Assembly (NCBI GenBank): GCA_965116595.1
Contig: OZ220708.1
Coordinates: forward strand, 1,302,001 to 1,366,000
Reading direction: 5' to 3'
DNA: 64,000 bases
Origin: G963663315 sp963668255
GTDB lineage: Bacteria > Pseudomonadota > Gammaproteobacteria > Arenicellales > Poriferihabitantaceae
Positions within the stretch are counted from its first letter, which is position 1; every line of letters starts with the position of its first letter. Both the position numbers and the translations under genes were made by a program. Of the stretch, positions 42,820-51,950 are shown in pieces. The notes under the pieces are model-generated. The model searched no databases, was not told where the DNA came from, and worked only from the letters and a program-made list of their open reading frames with translations.

Positions 42820-45096
42820 TCAGTCGCCACAGAAATTTTCTCCAGGTTGCCTTGACGCTTTCACGGGAGCGGGAGCAAACGGTGTCTCGTCCAGAAAGCG
42901 CTTCAGAACATTGGTAGTAATGCGGGCGATGTCGTTTTGATAGTCCGTGTGGGAAAGGCTGCCGGACCAGGCGATGGAACCGGTCGAGAAGACAGCGCCA
43001 CCGCCAGGCGTTTCGAAAAACACCATCTCAGCCCGGATAATTTCCGCCTCTGTTCCTCCAAGGCCCGGAACCGGATCATTCATATCTTCAGGCGTCATCA
43101 GGTAAAGGTCCGAATGGCGCTCGGAGGAAGCGAGTACAAGCGTATGCGGCGGGGTGCCCAGTGCATGGTCCGTGGCGTCCAGCTCAAGGCCGGCGGCCCC
43201 GCCGCCTGACAAACCGTAATCACCGATAACGGGGCCTTCGACTCCCTCAAAAACAAAGGCCGCGCGCGGGTCGCGGCTGGCTTCTCTGATAACGTAAGGT
43301 GACGAGTAGTCGAATCCCTGAGAAACCATGCCGATTCCAACCAATTCATTGGACGGTCGGCCATTGCGGCGCCAAAGCCCCGTATATTCGCCCGTGAAAC
43401 TGGCGTAGAACTCCCCCGGCAGGGGAGCAAAGGCGCGAATGCCATCTTCGGATTTTCGACACTCAATGACACCGGGCAGCGTCGGATGCCAGGACACCCG
43501 CCAGTAGAATCCATTGCCTCCAAGGTACATAAGACGCCCGCCGCCATCCAGCCAGGACTGGAGGCTGTCCAGCATCCCGGCGGAATAATACTCCGGATGT
43601 GTCCCGGTGATCACGGCTCTGTAGCCTTCAAGCGCCTTGGAGCCTTCGGCTTCAAGGTCTTCGTCCGTAATCACGTCAAACGGTTGGCCCAGTTGCTCGA
43701 GCCAGCCAAGTATGTGTGTGTCCGCGTTGAACTGCCACAGGTTTGAACCCGCGCCTCCAAGGTGGCCGATCTGTTTGGGTTGCATATTGACAATCGGCCT
43801 CAGGCGCGATGAATAAAATACGCCGCTCCCGTCATTGTGCAAATCATAAAAGCACAGGCCGATTTCGGGATGCATTTGCATGAAAAGATCGATTGGATTG
43901 ATCTGGGTCAGGCGCCCGCAAACGATTTCCGTCTCCGGTAAATCAATCCCGATCCGATTATTCGCATAAGCCATGTAGCTGGCGGTTGGCAGGATAAACG
44001 CGACCGGCGCCGTCGTTGTGCCGCGGGGAGGGCGAACCGAAAAGGGAATGTAGTACTCCTCGCTTCCGCTATGAAGGTAAATGGCGTATACCCCGCTGGA
44101 AATGTGATCCGGCAGCCTGACTTCAAAATCGGTTTCCCAGGCGCAGTCGTAGAGGTCGTCATCGTGGAAATGGATCGCGGCATAATGCTCCGGCTTTTTA
44201 TGCCAGCAATATTCGTCTCCGTTCCACGCATGACCGCATACTCCCCGCGTGGGAAGATTGACCAGATGGCCGTGCAGCTGGTTGCCTGATTTGTCGGTGA
44301 TTTGCTCAGTCGATATGTCGACGGAGAAATCCCAGGCGGCAACCAGGTCTTTGCAATCCGTGCCCGCAGGATTTTCCATTTCTTCCGTTTTCAGGGAACG
44401 CGAAAAAACTTTCGGCGCCTCGATGCGGCCATTAAAGTGCTCCACCGCCGGGCGGTCCGTTGCTGGCCGTGCAGCGATCATGATCGGCGCCTCGATATCG
44501 GTCGAGACCATGCTGGCAGGAACAGTGCGGGACACTTTGCCTGCGTCATTCACTTTCGGGTAGGGCTTCAGTGGTCTCTGGACAACGGTGAGAGCGCCGT
44601 TTTTTGCATCGTAGCTGCCGTTGACCAGGTACCATCTTTCTGCAATGAGCGGCATTTCTGTAGAAATCCCCTCGCTCTTCTTTCCCTTTGCCGTGAATGC
44701 AAATGCGGCAGCGCCTTTCGGGTCGAGATACAGTCTGAATCCCGCTCCCGATTCCGGATCCTCCCGACTCAATATGGTTTGTGAACCACGACCTGGCAAG
44801 GTTGGCCAGATGAGTGCCTGCACACTCAATGAAGTCCGTGCATTGAACGGGGGCGCGCCGTTGACCACCGCACGGGAGCCTGCATTTATGGGTTGATATC
44901 GACCATCAAAAGGACCGCCCAGATCCAGCGAAACGGATTCCTCACGGTATCCCGGACCGGATGGATTGATATCGCCCTGAATGATCCGGACGAGGTTCGC
45001 GTCGTATTGTTCCAATCCTTCGCAACTGACCATTACCTCAATGCGTTCGCCCGGAGCGGCGCTGACGCGGTCGGCGTATCCAAGGATCCGGGTCAT
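42820..45096 (-). CDS. N,N-dimethylformamidase-like large (beta) subunit
   Basis: A 758-residue protein starting MTRILGYADRVSAAPGE at 45096, directly after the small-subunit stop; the frame is open further but would overlap that gene. An N-terminal beta-rich LamG/concanavalin-like region (about 70-270; NARTSLSVQALIWPTLPGRGSQTILSRED) is followed by the DMFase core (FILPTASYMAYANNRIG and VITGTHPEYYSAGMLDSLQSWLDGGGRLMYLGGNGFYWRV). Characterised members hydrolyse N,N-dimethylformamide to formate and dimethylamine using iron. The operon partners suggest another amide could be the true substrate. It is the last gene of an eight-gene operon. Confidence 0.88.
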   Translation of the reverse strand: MTRILGYADRVSAAPGERIEVMVSCEGLEQYDANLVRIIQGDINPSGPGYREESVSLDLGGPFDGRYQPINAGSRAVVNGAPPFNARTSLSVQALIWPTLPGRGSQTILSREDPESGAGFRLYLDPKGAAAFAFTAKGKKSEGISTEMPLIAERWYLVNGSYDAKNGALTVVQRPLKPYPKVNDAGKVSRTVPASMVSTDIEAPIMIAARPATDRPAVEHFNGRIEAPKVFSRSLKTEEMENPAGTDCKDLVAAWDFSVDISTEQITDKSGNQLHGHLVNLPTRGVCGHAWNGDEYCWHKKPEHYAAIHFHDDDLYDCAWETDFEVRLPDHISSGVYAIYLHSGSEEYYIPFSVRPPRGTTTAPVAFILPTASYMAYANNRIGIDLPETEIVCGRLTQINPIDLFMQMHPEIGLCFYDLHNDGSGVFYSSRLRPIVNMQPKQIGHLGGAGSNLWQFNADTHILGWLEQLGQPFDVITDEDLEAEGSKALEGYRAVITGTHPEYYSAGMLDSLQSWLDGGGRLMYLGGNGFYWRVSWHPTLPGVIECRKSEDGIRAFAPLPGEFYASFTGEYTGLWRRNGRPSNELVGIGMVSQGFDYSSPYVIREASRDPRAAFVFEGVEGPVIGDYGLSGGGAAGLELDATDHALGTPPHTLVLASSERHSDLYLMTPEDMNDPVPGLGGTEAEIIRAEMVFFETPGGGAVFSTGSIAWSGSLSHTDYQNDIARITTNVLKRFLDETPFAPAPVKASRQPGENFCGD

Positions 45097-45097
45097 G

Positions 45098-45412
45098 TTA
45101 CAGCTCCTGTTCGAGGTCCTGCCCGGTGTTCGCCTTCCACCGGAGTTTAAAGACTTCCCACTCCGCTTCGGCAAGGTCCGTGAACTCCAGGCCTTCCATG
45201 ATTTCAACGGACTGACCACGATCAGCGGGCAGACGCCCAAGAACCCAGCGTTGGAAAGGCTCTTTCACGACCAGGACATATTTGCCGGACCTGGGACCGC
45301 CTCGCAGGAGGTTTAATACTCTCTGCAACCCCGGTCCAGGTATACCGAGCGGGTCGGCCCGAAATTCTGCAGCGTGTTTGAGATCGTCACGTGTGATTCG
45401 ATATCTGGACAT
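45098..45412 (-). CDS. N,N-dimethylformamidase-like small (alpha) subunit
   Basis: A 104-residue protein with PRSGKYVLVVKEPFQRWVLG and EFTDLAEAEWEVFKLRWKANTG. It is collinear with the small subunit of dimethylformamidase, though somewhat shorter than the roughly 130 residues described. One base separates its stop from the large-subunit start, consistent with fixed-ratio synthesis of a heteromer. It follows the aminotransferase gene after 3 bases. Confidence 0.8.
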   Translation of the reverse strand: MSRYRITRDDLKHAAEFRADPLGIPGPGLQRVLNLLRGGPRSGKYVLVVKEPFQRWVLGRLPADRGQSVEIMEGLEFTDLAEAEWEVFKLRWKANTGQDLEQEL

Positions 45413-45415
45413 GGA

Positions 45416-46795
45416 TCAAGCCTGCCAGGTACCGATAACCTGTTCGACGGTCTTTTGAAGCTTGTCGAACAGTTCGTCGATCTGATCCCGGGTAATGATG
45501 AATGGCGGGGCCACGACAATGGCCTGTCCGATGGGTCGGCATATCAGTCCATTTTCCAACGCCACGTTTGCAATCCGTTCCGCTACTGGCTGTTCGGGTG
45601 GAAATGGTGTTTTGTTGCCTTTGTCACCCACCAGTTCCAGCGCCCCCATCAATCCAACGCCGCGGACTTCGCCTATGTGCGGATGGGATGAAAACCTTCC
45701 AAGCCGTTCCTGGAAGTAAGGGGAGACGGCGACAATGTTGTCAAATACACCTTCATTCAGAATGATATCAATCGCTTTCAGCGCGATCGAGCAACCGACC
45801 GGGTGGCCGGCCGTCGTATAGCCGTGCGGGAACTCCTCGTATTCTTCGGCTGCTTCATCGAGTTTCCCGGTAATAGATCGGGAAACCAGGATTGCGCCCA
45901 TCGGAAAGTATCCCGCCGTTAAACATTTTGAAGCGACCAGGATATCGGGTTCTATATTATAAGTCTGGCAACCCCAGACCCGTCCGGTGCGCCCGAATCC
46001 GCATATCACTTCGTCGGCAATCAGGGGGATGTCGTATTTTTCAAGGATTGGTTGCACGGCCTCGAAGTAACCCTCCGGCGGAGGGATCACACCGCCGGCG
46101 CCCATAACCGGTTCGGCGAAGAAACCGGCAATGGTGTCGGGTCCTTCCTCCTTGATCCGGGCTTCCAGGTTACGGGCGCATCGGGCGGAAAATTCGAGCT
46201 CGCTCTCTCCTTCGTCGGCGTATCGCCAGTGGTGCGGGCAATCTGCAAACAGGAAGCCGTCCAGCGGCAAACCAAAAGCGCCGACGTAATCCTTGCCGGT
46301 CATGCTGGCCGTAATTCCCGTAACGCCGTGATAGGCGTTTTTTCGGGACAATATTTTACGGCGGTGAGGTTTGCCCAGACTCCGGTTGATCATCCATAGC
46401 ATTTTCACTACGGTATCGTTGGCTTCGGATCCCGAATTGGTAAAAAATACCTTGTCCATCGGCGTCGGCGCTATTTCGAGCAGCTTTTCGGACAGGGCTA
46501 CGGCGGACTCGCTTACGCGCCCGAAGAATGCGTGATAGGCCGGGAACTTCCGGTATTGCTCGCATGCAGCCTGTATCAGGTCCGGGTGGTCAAACCCGAC
46601 CACCATATTCCAGAGTCCCGAGTTGCCTTCGAGGTAACGCTTGCCATGTGAATCTTCGACATAAATGCCTTGCCCTCGCGACATCACGACAGGGCCGCTT
46701 TCCCGGAGAGTGCCGAGATGGGAAAAACCATGCAGCACCGACTGGAGGTCGCGCGCTTCCCAGGATTTGGAGCAATGTGAGTTATCAGGTGTCAT
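45416..46795 (-). CDS. class III (omega-amino-acid) aminotransferase
   Basis: A PLP-dependent aminotransferase of about 459 residues. FFTNSGSEANDTVVKMLW is the phosphate-cup motif and HGVTGITASMTG precedes the small-domain linker. LIADEVICGFGRTG has the Asp that contacts the pyridine N. ASKCLTAGYFPMGA holds the PLP-binding Lys, and HGYTTAGHPVGCSIALKAI closes the site. The class includes pyruvate-dependent transaminases for beta-alanine, putrescine and other terminal amines. The specific amine cannot be read. ATG 46795 is preferred because the ATG at 46846 would overlap the upstream P1 peptidase gene. Confidence 0.93.
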   Translation of the reverse strand: MTPDNSHCSKSWEARDLQSVLHGFSHLGTLRESGPVVMSRGQGIYVEDSHGKRYLEGNSGLWNMVVGFDHPDLIQAACEQYRKFPAYHAFFGRVSESAVALSEKLLEIAPTPMDKVFFTNSGSEANDTVVKMLWMINRSLGKPHRRKILSRKNAYHGVTGITASMTGKDYVGAFGLPLDGFLFADCPHHWRYADEGESELEFSARCARNLEARIKEEGPDTIAGFFAEPVMGAGGVIPPPEGYFEAVQPILEKYDIPLIADEVICGFGRTGRVWGCQTYNIEPDILVASKCLTAGYFPMGAILVSRSITGKLDEAAEEYEEFPHGYTTAGHPVGCSIALKAIDIILNEGVFDNIVAVSPYFQERLGRFSSHPHIGEVRGVGLMGALELVGDKGNKTPFPPEQPVAERIANVALENGLICRPIGQAIVVAPPFIITRDQIDELFDKLQKTVEQVIGTWQA

Positions 46796-46805
46796 ATACG
46801 TTTCG

Positions 46806-47891
46806 TTATGTGAAATATCGGGATAGTCTGGAAGAATCGATTGCACGGCACACCAGGCCGGGCGGGCGTAGTGTCGTCATATCTTCGGCCGCCAGCATCG
46901 CGTTGATTACAGCTTCTTCGATTGCTTCGGTTGCCGCCATGTAAATCGGGTCGAACGATTCATCATTGATCATGTCCATTCTCAGCCTTGGCCCCGCCAG
47001 TTGAGGGATGGGGCCGCGATTGGCGGTGCTGAAGGCGAGAAAGATATCGCCTGAATTGTTGCCCCCGGGCGTTCCGTTCCGACCGATTCCGATCGCGGCG
47101 CGTTTGGCCAGGCGTTGCAATTGATGGGGCGCCATCGGCAGGTCAGTGCCGAGAATGACGATAATCGAGCCGTGCTCCCGGTCAATCAGTCGATCTTCCG
47201 TCATGGCGCTGCCAACCGGTCGACCCAGTACGGTCAACCAGGGCCGCAAACCATGGTTTGCCTGAACCAGCGACCCGAGAACAAACTTGTCGCCATCGAT
47301 TTCCAGGCATCTTGAGGCGGTCCCTGTCCCTCCCTTGAACTCGTAGCAAATCATTCCGGTTCCACCGCCCACGTTTCCTTCGGCAATCGGTCCGGATGTT
47401 GTCGAGTTCAAAGCCAGGAGCGCGTCTTCTTCCGTTATATGTTGTCCGTTGATGTCATTCAGAACGCCATCATAAGTTTCAGCCACGACGGGCATGGCCC
47501 ACAGATGTTCGGATTGCCAGGCATCCGCATAGTTTCGGATCATCCATTTAACGGCCGCATGGTGGACCATGCCGACGCTATGAGTATTGGTAATACAAAT
47601 CGGTCCCGTGAAGTAACCGCCATCCCGAATCCAGTGAGTGCCGGTCATCTCCCCGTTTCCGTTGAGCGCATACATCCCGGCCCAGACCGGTTGCGGATCG
47701 AACCTGCGTCCCAGTGGAAGGATCGCGGTAACCCCGCTTCGTACCGGGCCCTTCCCCTGCACGAGCCGTCCTTCCCCTTCGATTCTTGTGCAATAACCAA
47801 CCTCCACTCCCGGGACATCGGTAATTGCATTGTGTTTACCCGTTCTGCCCGGGAAAGGTAATCCAAGTTCACGTCCACGCAGCTTGCTCAT
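46806..47891 (-). CDS. P1 (S58/DmpA) family aminopeptidase
   Basis: A 361-residue Ntn-fold hydrolase precursor. ITDVPGVEVGYCT opens the family pattern, GNVGGGTGMICYEFKGGTGTASR surrounds the self-cleavage region with the likely nucleophile downstream of Gly, and TDLPMAPHQLQRLAKRAAIGIGRNG follows. Members include DmpA and beta-aminopeptidases (BapA) that release N-terminal L-, D- or beta-amino acids from peptides and amides. In this operon it may split an amide or beta-peptide-like substrate before transamination. It lies 12 bases after the permease gene potC. Confidence 0.9.
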   Translation of the reverse strand: MSKLRGRELGLPFPGRTGKHNAITDVPGVEVGYCTRIEGEGRLVQGKGPVRSGVTAILPLGRRFDPQPVWAGMYALNGNGEMTGTHWIRDGGYFTGPICITNTHSVGMVHHAAVKWMIRNYADAWQSEHLWAMPVVAETYDGVLNDINGQHITEEDALLALNSTTSGPIAEGNVGGGTGMICYEFKGGTGTASRCLEIDGDKFVLGSLVQANHGLRPWLTVLGRPVGSAMTEDRLIDREHGSIIVILGTDLPMAPHQLQRLAKRAAIGIGRNGTPGGNNSGDIFLAFSTANRGPIPQLAGPRLRMDMINDESFDPIYMAATEAIEEAVINAMLAAEDMTTLRPPGLVCRAIDSSRLSRYFT

Positions 47892-47903
47892 TGATTATCG
47901 GAT

Positions 47904-48725
47904 TCAGGATCGTTTGCGAAAATAAAGGCCCAGGGAGGCGATTACGAAGGAGAATACCAGCATTAGCGTGGCAATCGCGTTGATTTCGGGTTTGACGCCG
48001 CGCCTCAGCATGCCGTAGATAAAAACGGGCAGCGTTGTCGAATCCACGCCCGCGATGAAATAGGTGATCACCAGGTCGTCCATGGAGATGATGAACGCGA
48101 GCAGCGCTCCGCCAACAATGCCGGGTAGAATCTGCGGCAGTGTGACTCGCCTGAATGTGGTCCAGGGATTGGCGCCCAGGTCTGCGGAGGCCTGCTCCAG
48201 CGTGTCGTCCATTCCGGCCAGGCGAGCGCTGACTACGACAAAGACATAGGATATGAGAAACGTGCAGTGCCCGATAATGATCGACATAAGCCCGAGTTTT
48301 ATGCTGAAGTTCACGAAAAACACCAACAATGCGATTCCGAGCACGATATCGGGCATGACCATCGGCATGTAGAGCAGACCCTGATAAAAGGGTTTTAACC
48401 GGAAGTGATGTCGATGAACGGCCAGGGCAGTGGCGGTTCCGACGATGGTCGCGAATGTCGTCGTACTTGCGGCAACCAGTAGACTGTTTTTGACGGCCGA
48501 GAGCAATTGATCGGTTGATTCGACATACAATGTCTGCTCGGTGAGTTTGGTCGGATAGCCAAAAATAGATAAGTACCAGTCGAGAGTAAAATCTTTCCAC
48601 ACCATCATGTTGACCGGGTGGCTGTTGAAGGAATAGACGACGACAATAATGATCGGGGCGTAAACAAAGAAGAGGAAAAGCAGTCCATGCAGACCCAACA
48701 GGCGTTTCAACCAGGGTTGCTTCAT
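47904..48725 (-). CDS. potC: polyamine-type ABC transporter permease (PotC-like)
   Basis: A 273-residue inner-membrane protein with about six hydrophobic helices. The EAA loop is EQASADLGANPWTTFRRVTLPQILPGIVGG. Length and the FLFFVYAPIIIVVVYSFN start match PotC. It overlaps potB by 4 bases. The import substrate is presumed polyamine- or amine-like by family, not proven. Confidence 0.92.
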   Translation of the reverse strand: MKQPWLKRLLGLHGLLFLFFVYAPIIIVVVYSFNSHPVNMMVWKDFTLDWYLSIFGYPTKLTEQTLYVESTDQLLSAVKNSLLVAASTTTFATIVGTATALAVHRHHFRLKPFYQGLLYMPMVMPDIVLGIALLVFFVNFSIKLGLMSIIIGHCTFLISYVFVVVSARLAGMDDTLEQASADLGANPWTTFRRVTLPQILPGIVGGALLAFIISMDDLVITYFIAGVDSTTLPVFIYGMLRRGVKPEINAIATLMLVFSFVIASLGLYFRKRS

Positions 48726-49618
48726 CCGGCGATCTCCGAGCGGCCGATTCGCCTTAGATAGAATACGATCAGCAGAAGCATGACCAGCATGATCATTACG
48801 GAAAGGGCTGATCCGAACGGCCAGTTCCTTGCCGACAAAAACTGTTGTTCGACCAGGTTTCCGATCATCAGGACTTTTGCTCCTCCCAGCAGGTCCGGGA
48901 CAATGAAGTTGCCAAGGCTCGGAATGAAGACAAGAACCGCCCCGGCTGCGATTCCGGGAAGCGTACTCGGCAGAATCACCCTCAAGAAGGTTTGATATGG
49001 ATTGGCGCCCAAATCAGAGGAAGCTTCGACGAGTGAGTGATCCAGTTTCTCAATGCTGGCGTACAGGGGCAAAAACATGAAAGGCAGCAAAATATACGCC
49101 ATGCCGATCAATACAGCCGTTTCCGTATAAATGATGTCAATCGGTTCGGAAATCAATCCCAGGCCAAGAAGAGTGGAGTTCAGAAATCCACTTGGACGGA
49201 GAATCAACACCCAGCAAAACAGGCGCACGACCAGGCTGACGAAAAAAGGAAGGGTTACGATGAAGACGACAAACGTCCTCCATCGTGTCGGTAGTCCGCT
49301 TACCCAGAGTGCGGCAGGATAGCATATCAGCAGCGTGATGGCGACGTTGGTGAGCGCAAGCCGCACAGAGCGAAAGAATATTTCAGCGTAGACTGGATCG
49401 AATTCCTCCCATTCTAAATCGGCCCAGCCGAGAATCCGGCCATAATTCCAGTGATAGAAGTTCCATTCGACCCCCCCGTAAAGTCCGGGTTCCAGGAAGC
49501 TGAAAACAACCATGACCGCCAACGGCCCCATGAAGAAAACGCCAAGGAAAAGCGTCCCTGGCGTCAGCAGGGCGGCAAGCCTGCGATTTTCCCGTTTACT
49601 GGCCATTCTCAGGTTCAA
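48722..49618 (-). CDS. potB: polyamine-type ABC transporter permease (PotB-like)
   Basis: A 298-residue permease. The N-terminal helix (LLTPGTLFLGVFFMGPLAVMVVFSF) and six membrane spans in all are visible, with EAA loop VEASSDLGANPYQTFLRVILPSTLPGIAAG. It pairs with PotC. Its start overlaps the potA end by 23 bases, indicating coupled translation. Confidence 0.92.
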   Translation of the reverse strand: MNLRMASKRENRRLAALLTPGTLFLGVFFMGPLAVMVVFSFLEPGLYGGVEWNFYHWNYGRILGWADLEWEEFDPVYAEIFFRSVRLALTNVAITLLICYPAALWVSGLPTRWRTFVVFIVTLPFFVSLVVRLFCWVLILRPSGFLNSTLLGLGLISEPIDIIYTETAVLIGMAYILLPFMFLPLYASIEKLDHSLVEASSDLGANPYQTFLRVILPSTLPGIAAGAVLVFIPSLGNFIVPDLLGGAKVLMIGNLVEQQFLSARNWPFGSALSVMIMLVMLLLIVFYLRRIGRSEIAG

Positions 49619-50717
49619 TGATCAAGTGGGGTGCGCTTCGGCGGTAGGCAAGACGAACCGGCTCACCCGGCTTGACGCGGCTGAACGCCCCGTCACTGGA
49701 CCTGGTCGGCGTTGCGGAGATGGAGGCGCCGTTAGCCAGTTGGCATACATATTGGTGAGTTGCGCCCTGAAAGACCGACTGCTCCAGAACGGCATCCAGA
49801 ATGGCCATCGAATCATCCGGATGTTCCGGCGCAATATCCAGATGTTCCGGCCGGATGATCAGTGTCGCATTGTCTCCGACTTTCGGTCCGATACCGACAG
49901 GAATGCCCAGACCGTCTTCAGTCACCAGTATCGGGTCTTTGACGGTATTCCGGATTTCCCCGGAAAACAGTGCGCCATCCCCGATAAACTCGGCGACAAA
50001 ACGTGTAGCCGGTTGATGGTAGTGGACTTCGGGCGGCCCAATCTGCTCTATCCGACCCTGGTTTAAAACGACCACTTGGTCTGACATCGTCAGCGCCTCT
50101 TCCTGATCATGGGTAACGAACAAAAAACAGATACCCAGGTCATGTTGCAGGCTTTTCAACTCAAGCTGCATGGATTGACGCAAATTGCGGTCCAGCGCCG
50201 AGAGCGGCTCGTCAAGCAACAGGAGCTTTGGCTGATTGATGATGGCTCTCGCCAGGGCTACACGCTGTTGTTGACCGCCGGACAGTTGCGCCGGCTTTCG
50301 ACGGTCGAAGCCAGCGAGGCCCACTCGCTCAAGCGCTTCCCCGACTCTTCGGTCGCGCTCGTTTCGCGGTACGCCCGACACCTCCAGCCCGTAACCTACA
50401 TTGCCGCTGACGGACAAATGCGGGAATAGCGCATAATTCTGGAACACGGTGTTAACCGGCCGCCGGTAAGGAGGCACTCCGGTTACCAGTTCACCGCCGA
50501 TGCGCACCTCTCCTGAATCCAGATCTTCAAATCCGCTGATCGCTCTTAAGAGAGTGGTTTTTCCACAGCCGGAGGGCCCCAGCAGAGTCATGAACTGACT
50601 CTGCCGGATCTCGAGTGAAATACCGTCAAGCGCTGTAATTACACCGCCTTCGGGCGCAGGGAATCGTTTTACAGCCTCCTTGACCTCAGCGATGGACTCC
50701 AACGCCTCTTCGGTCAC
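49596..50717 (-). CDS. potA: polyamine-type ABC transporter ATPase (PotA-like)
   Basis: A 373-residue ABC ATPase. Walker A is LLGPSGCGKTTLLRAI, the signature motif is LSGGQQQRVALARAI, Walker B is LLLDEPLSALD and the switch His is in FVTHDQEEALT. A C-terminal TOBE-type domain follows (GDNATLIIRPEHLDI). It powers import through PotBC. It overlaps potD by 4 bases. Confidence 0.94.
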   Translation of the reverse strand: MTEEALESIAEVKEAVKRFPAPEGGVITALDGISLEIRQSQFMTLLGPSGCGKTTLLRAISGFEDLDSGEVRIGGELVTGVPPYRRPVNTVFQNYALFPHLSVSGNVGYGLEVSGVPRNERDRRVGEALERVGLAGFDRRKPAQLSGGQQQRVALARAIINQPKLLLLDEPLSALDRNLRQSMQLELKSLQHDLGICFLFVTHDQEEALTMSDQVVVLNQGRIEQIGPPEVHYHQPATRFVAEFIGDGALFSGEIRNTVKDPILVTEDGLGIPVGIGPKVGDNATLIIRPEHLDIAPEHPDDSMAILDAVLEQSVFQGATHQYVCQLANGASISATPTRSSDGAFSRVKPGEPVRLAYRRSAPHLIIEPENGQ

Positions 50718-51781
50718 TGCGCGGTACGAACCTTGGTCCAGACGCGATTGTACTTGCGCAGATCATTGCCCAGGTCTTCAAAGATCTGGAGTTTTGCAAT
50801 GACTTCAGGCGACGGGTTTGTGTTCGGGTTGGACTCCAACTCCGGAGGCAGCAGGTCCCGTGCCGGCATATTGGCGGTGCCGTTGACTTGTTGCAAGGTG
50901 TTGAGCGCCGCGATCTCCGGTTGCATGTAAAACTCGAAGAAGCGGATGGCGCTGTCCTTGTTGGGAGCGTCTTTGAGAACGCAGATGTCTTCCTGATACA
51001 TGGTTGCACCTTCTTCAGGAATCACAAAGCCCAGTTTATCCGGCTCTTCCAGCGTGTATAGAGTGGCTCCGACATACCAGTGGGCAGCCGCGATATCGCC
51101 TGCTTGAACCAGCGATACGATGTCGTAAGTAAAAGCGGAAATTTTATCCTTGCGTTCCAGCAGCCATGCTTCGGCTTGCTCAAGCGCGGCGCTGTCACCG
51201 GTGTTTACCGAGTGGCCATTTTTAATCAGGGCTACACCGATGGTTTCCCGCAGGTCATCCAGCATCGTGATTTTCTTGCCTTTATCAGGAAGCGCAAAAA
51301 AATCGTCCCAGGTCTTGATTTCGCCTGCTTCAGCCTTGTTGTAGAAAACTCCGACAGCGCCCCAGGCATAGGGAAGACAATAAGAACTTTCCGGGTCCAC
51401 TTTGGAGCGCATGTTGGCAGGGTCAATGTTCTCAAACCCTTTCAACGTGTTGACTTTGGCATCATGCAATAAATCCAGTTTTTGCATAATGTCCCGCATG
51501 TGAACGGAAGGGAATACGATGTCGTAACCGGTAGCGCCCGACTGAATCTTTGCCAGCATTTCCTCGTTTGTGCCGTAAGTGTCGAGAGATACTTCAATCC
51601 CGGTTTCTTCGGTAAAGCGGGTCAGAACTTCCGGGTTGATGTAATCGCCCCAGTTATAGATATTCAGCTTGTCCTGGGCATAGGAGGGTTGGGAAACAGC
51701 GACCATTGCGACTGCAAACGCCAGGGCAGATTTTGCTGTCTTTAAACATCCGTATACAAATCCAGTGTGTAACTTGTGCAT
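50714..51781 (-). CDS. potD: polyamine-type periplasmic binding protein (PotD-like)
   Basis: A 355-residue solute-binding protein. A signal peptide (LHTGFVYGCLKTAKSALAFA then MVAVSQPSYA) precedes DKLNIYNWGDYINPEVLTRFTEETGIEV, the classic PotD/PotF opening. It would capture spermidine, putrescine or a related amine. It is the first gene of the eight-gene minus-strand operon; its start lies 169 bases from the divergent RpiR gene, so the operon promoter is in that gap. Confidence 0.94.
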   Translation of the reverse strand: MHKLHTGFVYGCLKTAKSALAFAVAMVAVSQPSYAQDKLNIYNWGDYINPEVLTRFTEETGIEVSLDTYGTNEEMLAKIQSGATGYDIVFPSVHMRDIMQKLDLLHDAKVNTLKGFENIDPANMRSKVDPESSYCLPYAWGAVGVFYNKAEAGEIKTWDDFFALPDKGKKITMLDDLRETIGVALIKNGHSVNTGDSAALEQAEAWLLERKDKISAFTYDIVSLVQAGDIAAAHWYVGATLYTLEEPDKLGFVIPEEGATMYQEDICVLKDAPNKDSAIRFFEFYMQPEIAALNTLQQVNGTANMPARDLLPPELESNPNTNPSPEVIAKLQIFEDLGNDLRKYNRVWTKVRTAQ

Positions 51782-51914
51782 TTTTTACTTTCCTCTTGAT
51801 TAGTGTGGTTTCGGGGGGTTCGGGGGGTTCAAATTCACCACAGAACCGAACTGCACGGGGCAGCAATCCAGCAATACTGTTGCATTATAGTAATCTATAT
51901 GTCTTAATCCCGCA

Positions 51915-51932
51915 ATGTAATTATTATTACAT
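51915..51932. promoter_or_regulatory. palindrome in the potD/rpiR divergent region, candidate operator
   Basis: ATGTAAT (51915-51921) and ATTACAT (51926-51932) form a perfect inverted repeat around TATT, 18 bases before the regulator ATG. The site lies between the two divergent transcription units. It is a good candidate for the RpiR-family protein's own binding site. Confidence 0.5.
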
Positions 51933-51950
51933 AACAGATCAAAAACTATC

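Noticed and set aside
51818..51838. GGGGGGTTC direct repeat before potD as a regulatory site
   Set aside because: Two short G-rich copies only; nothing ties them to a regulator, and the nearby palindrome at 51915 is a better candidate.
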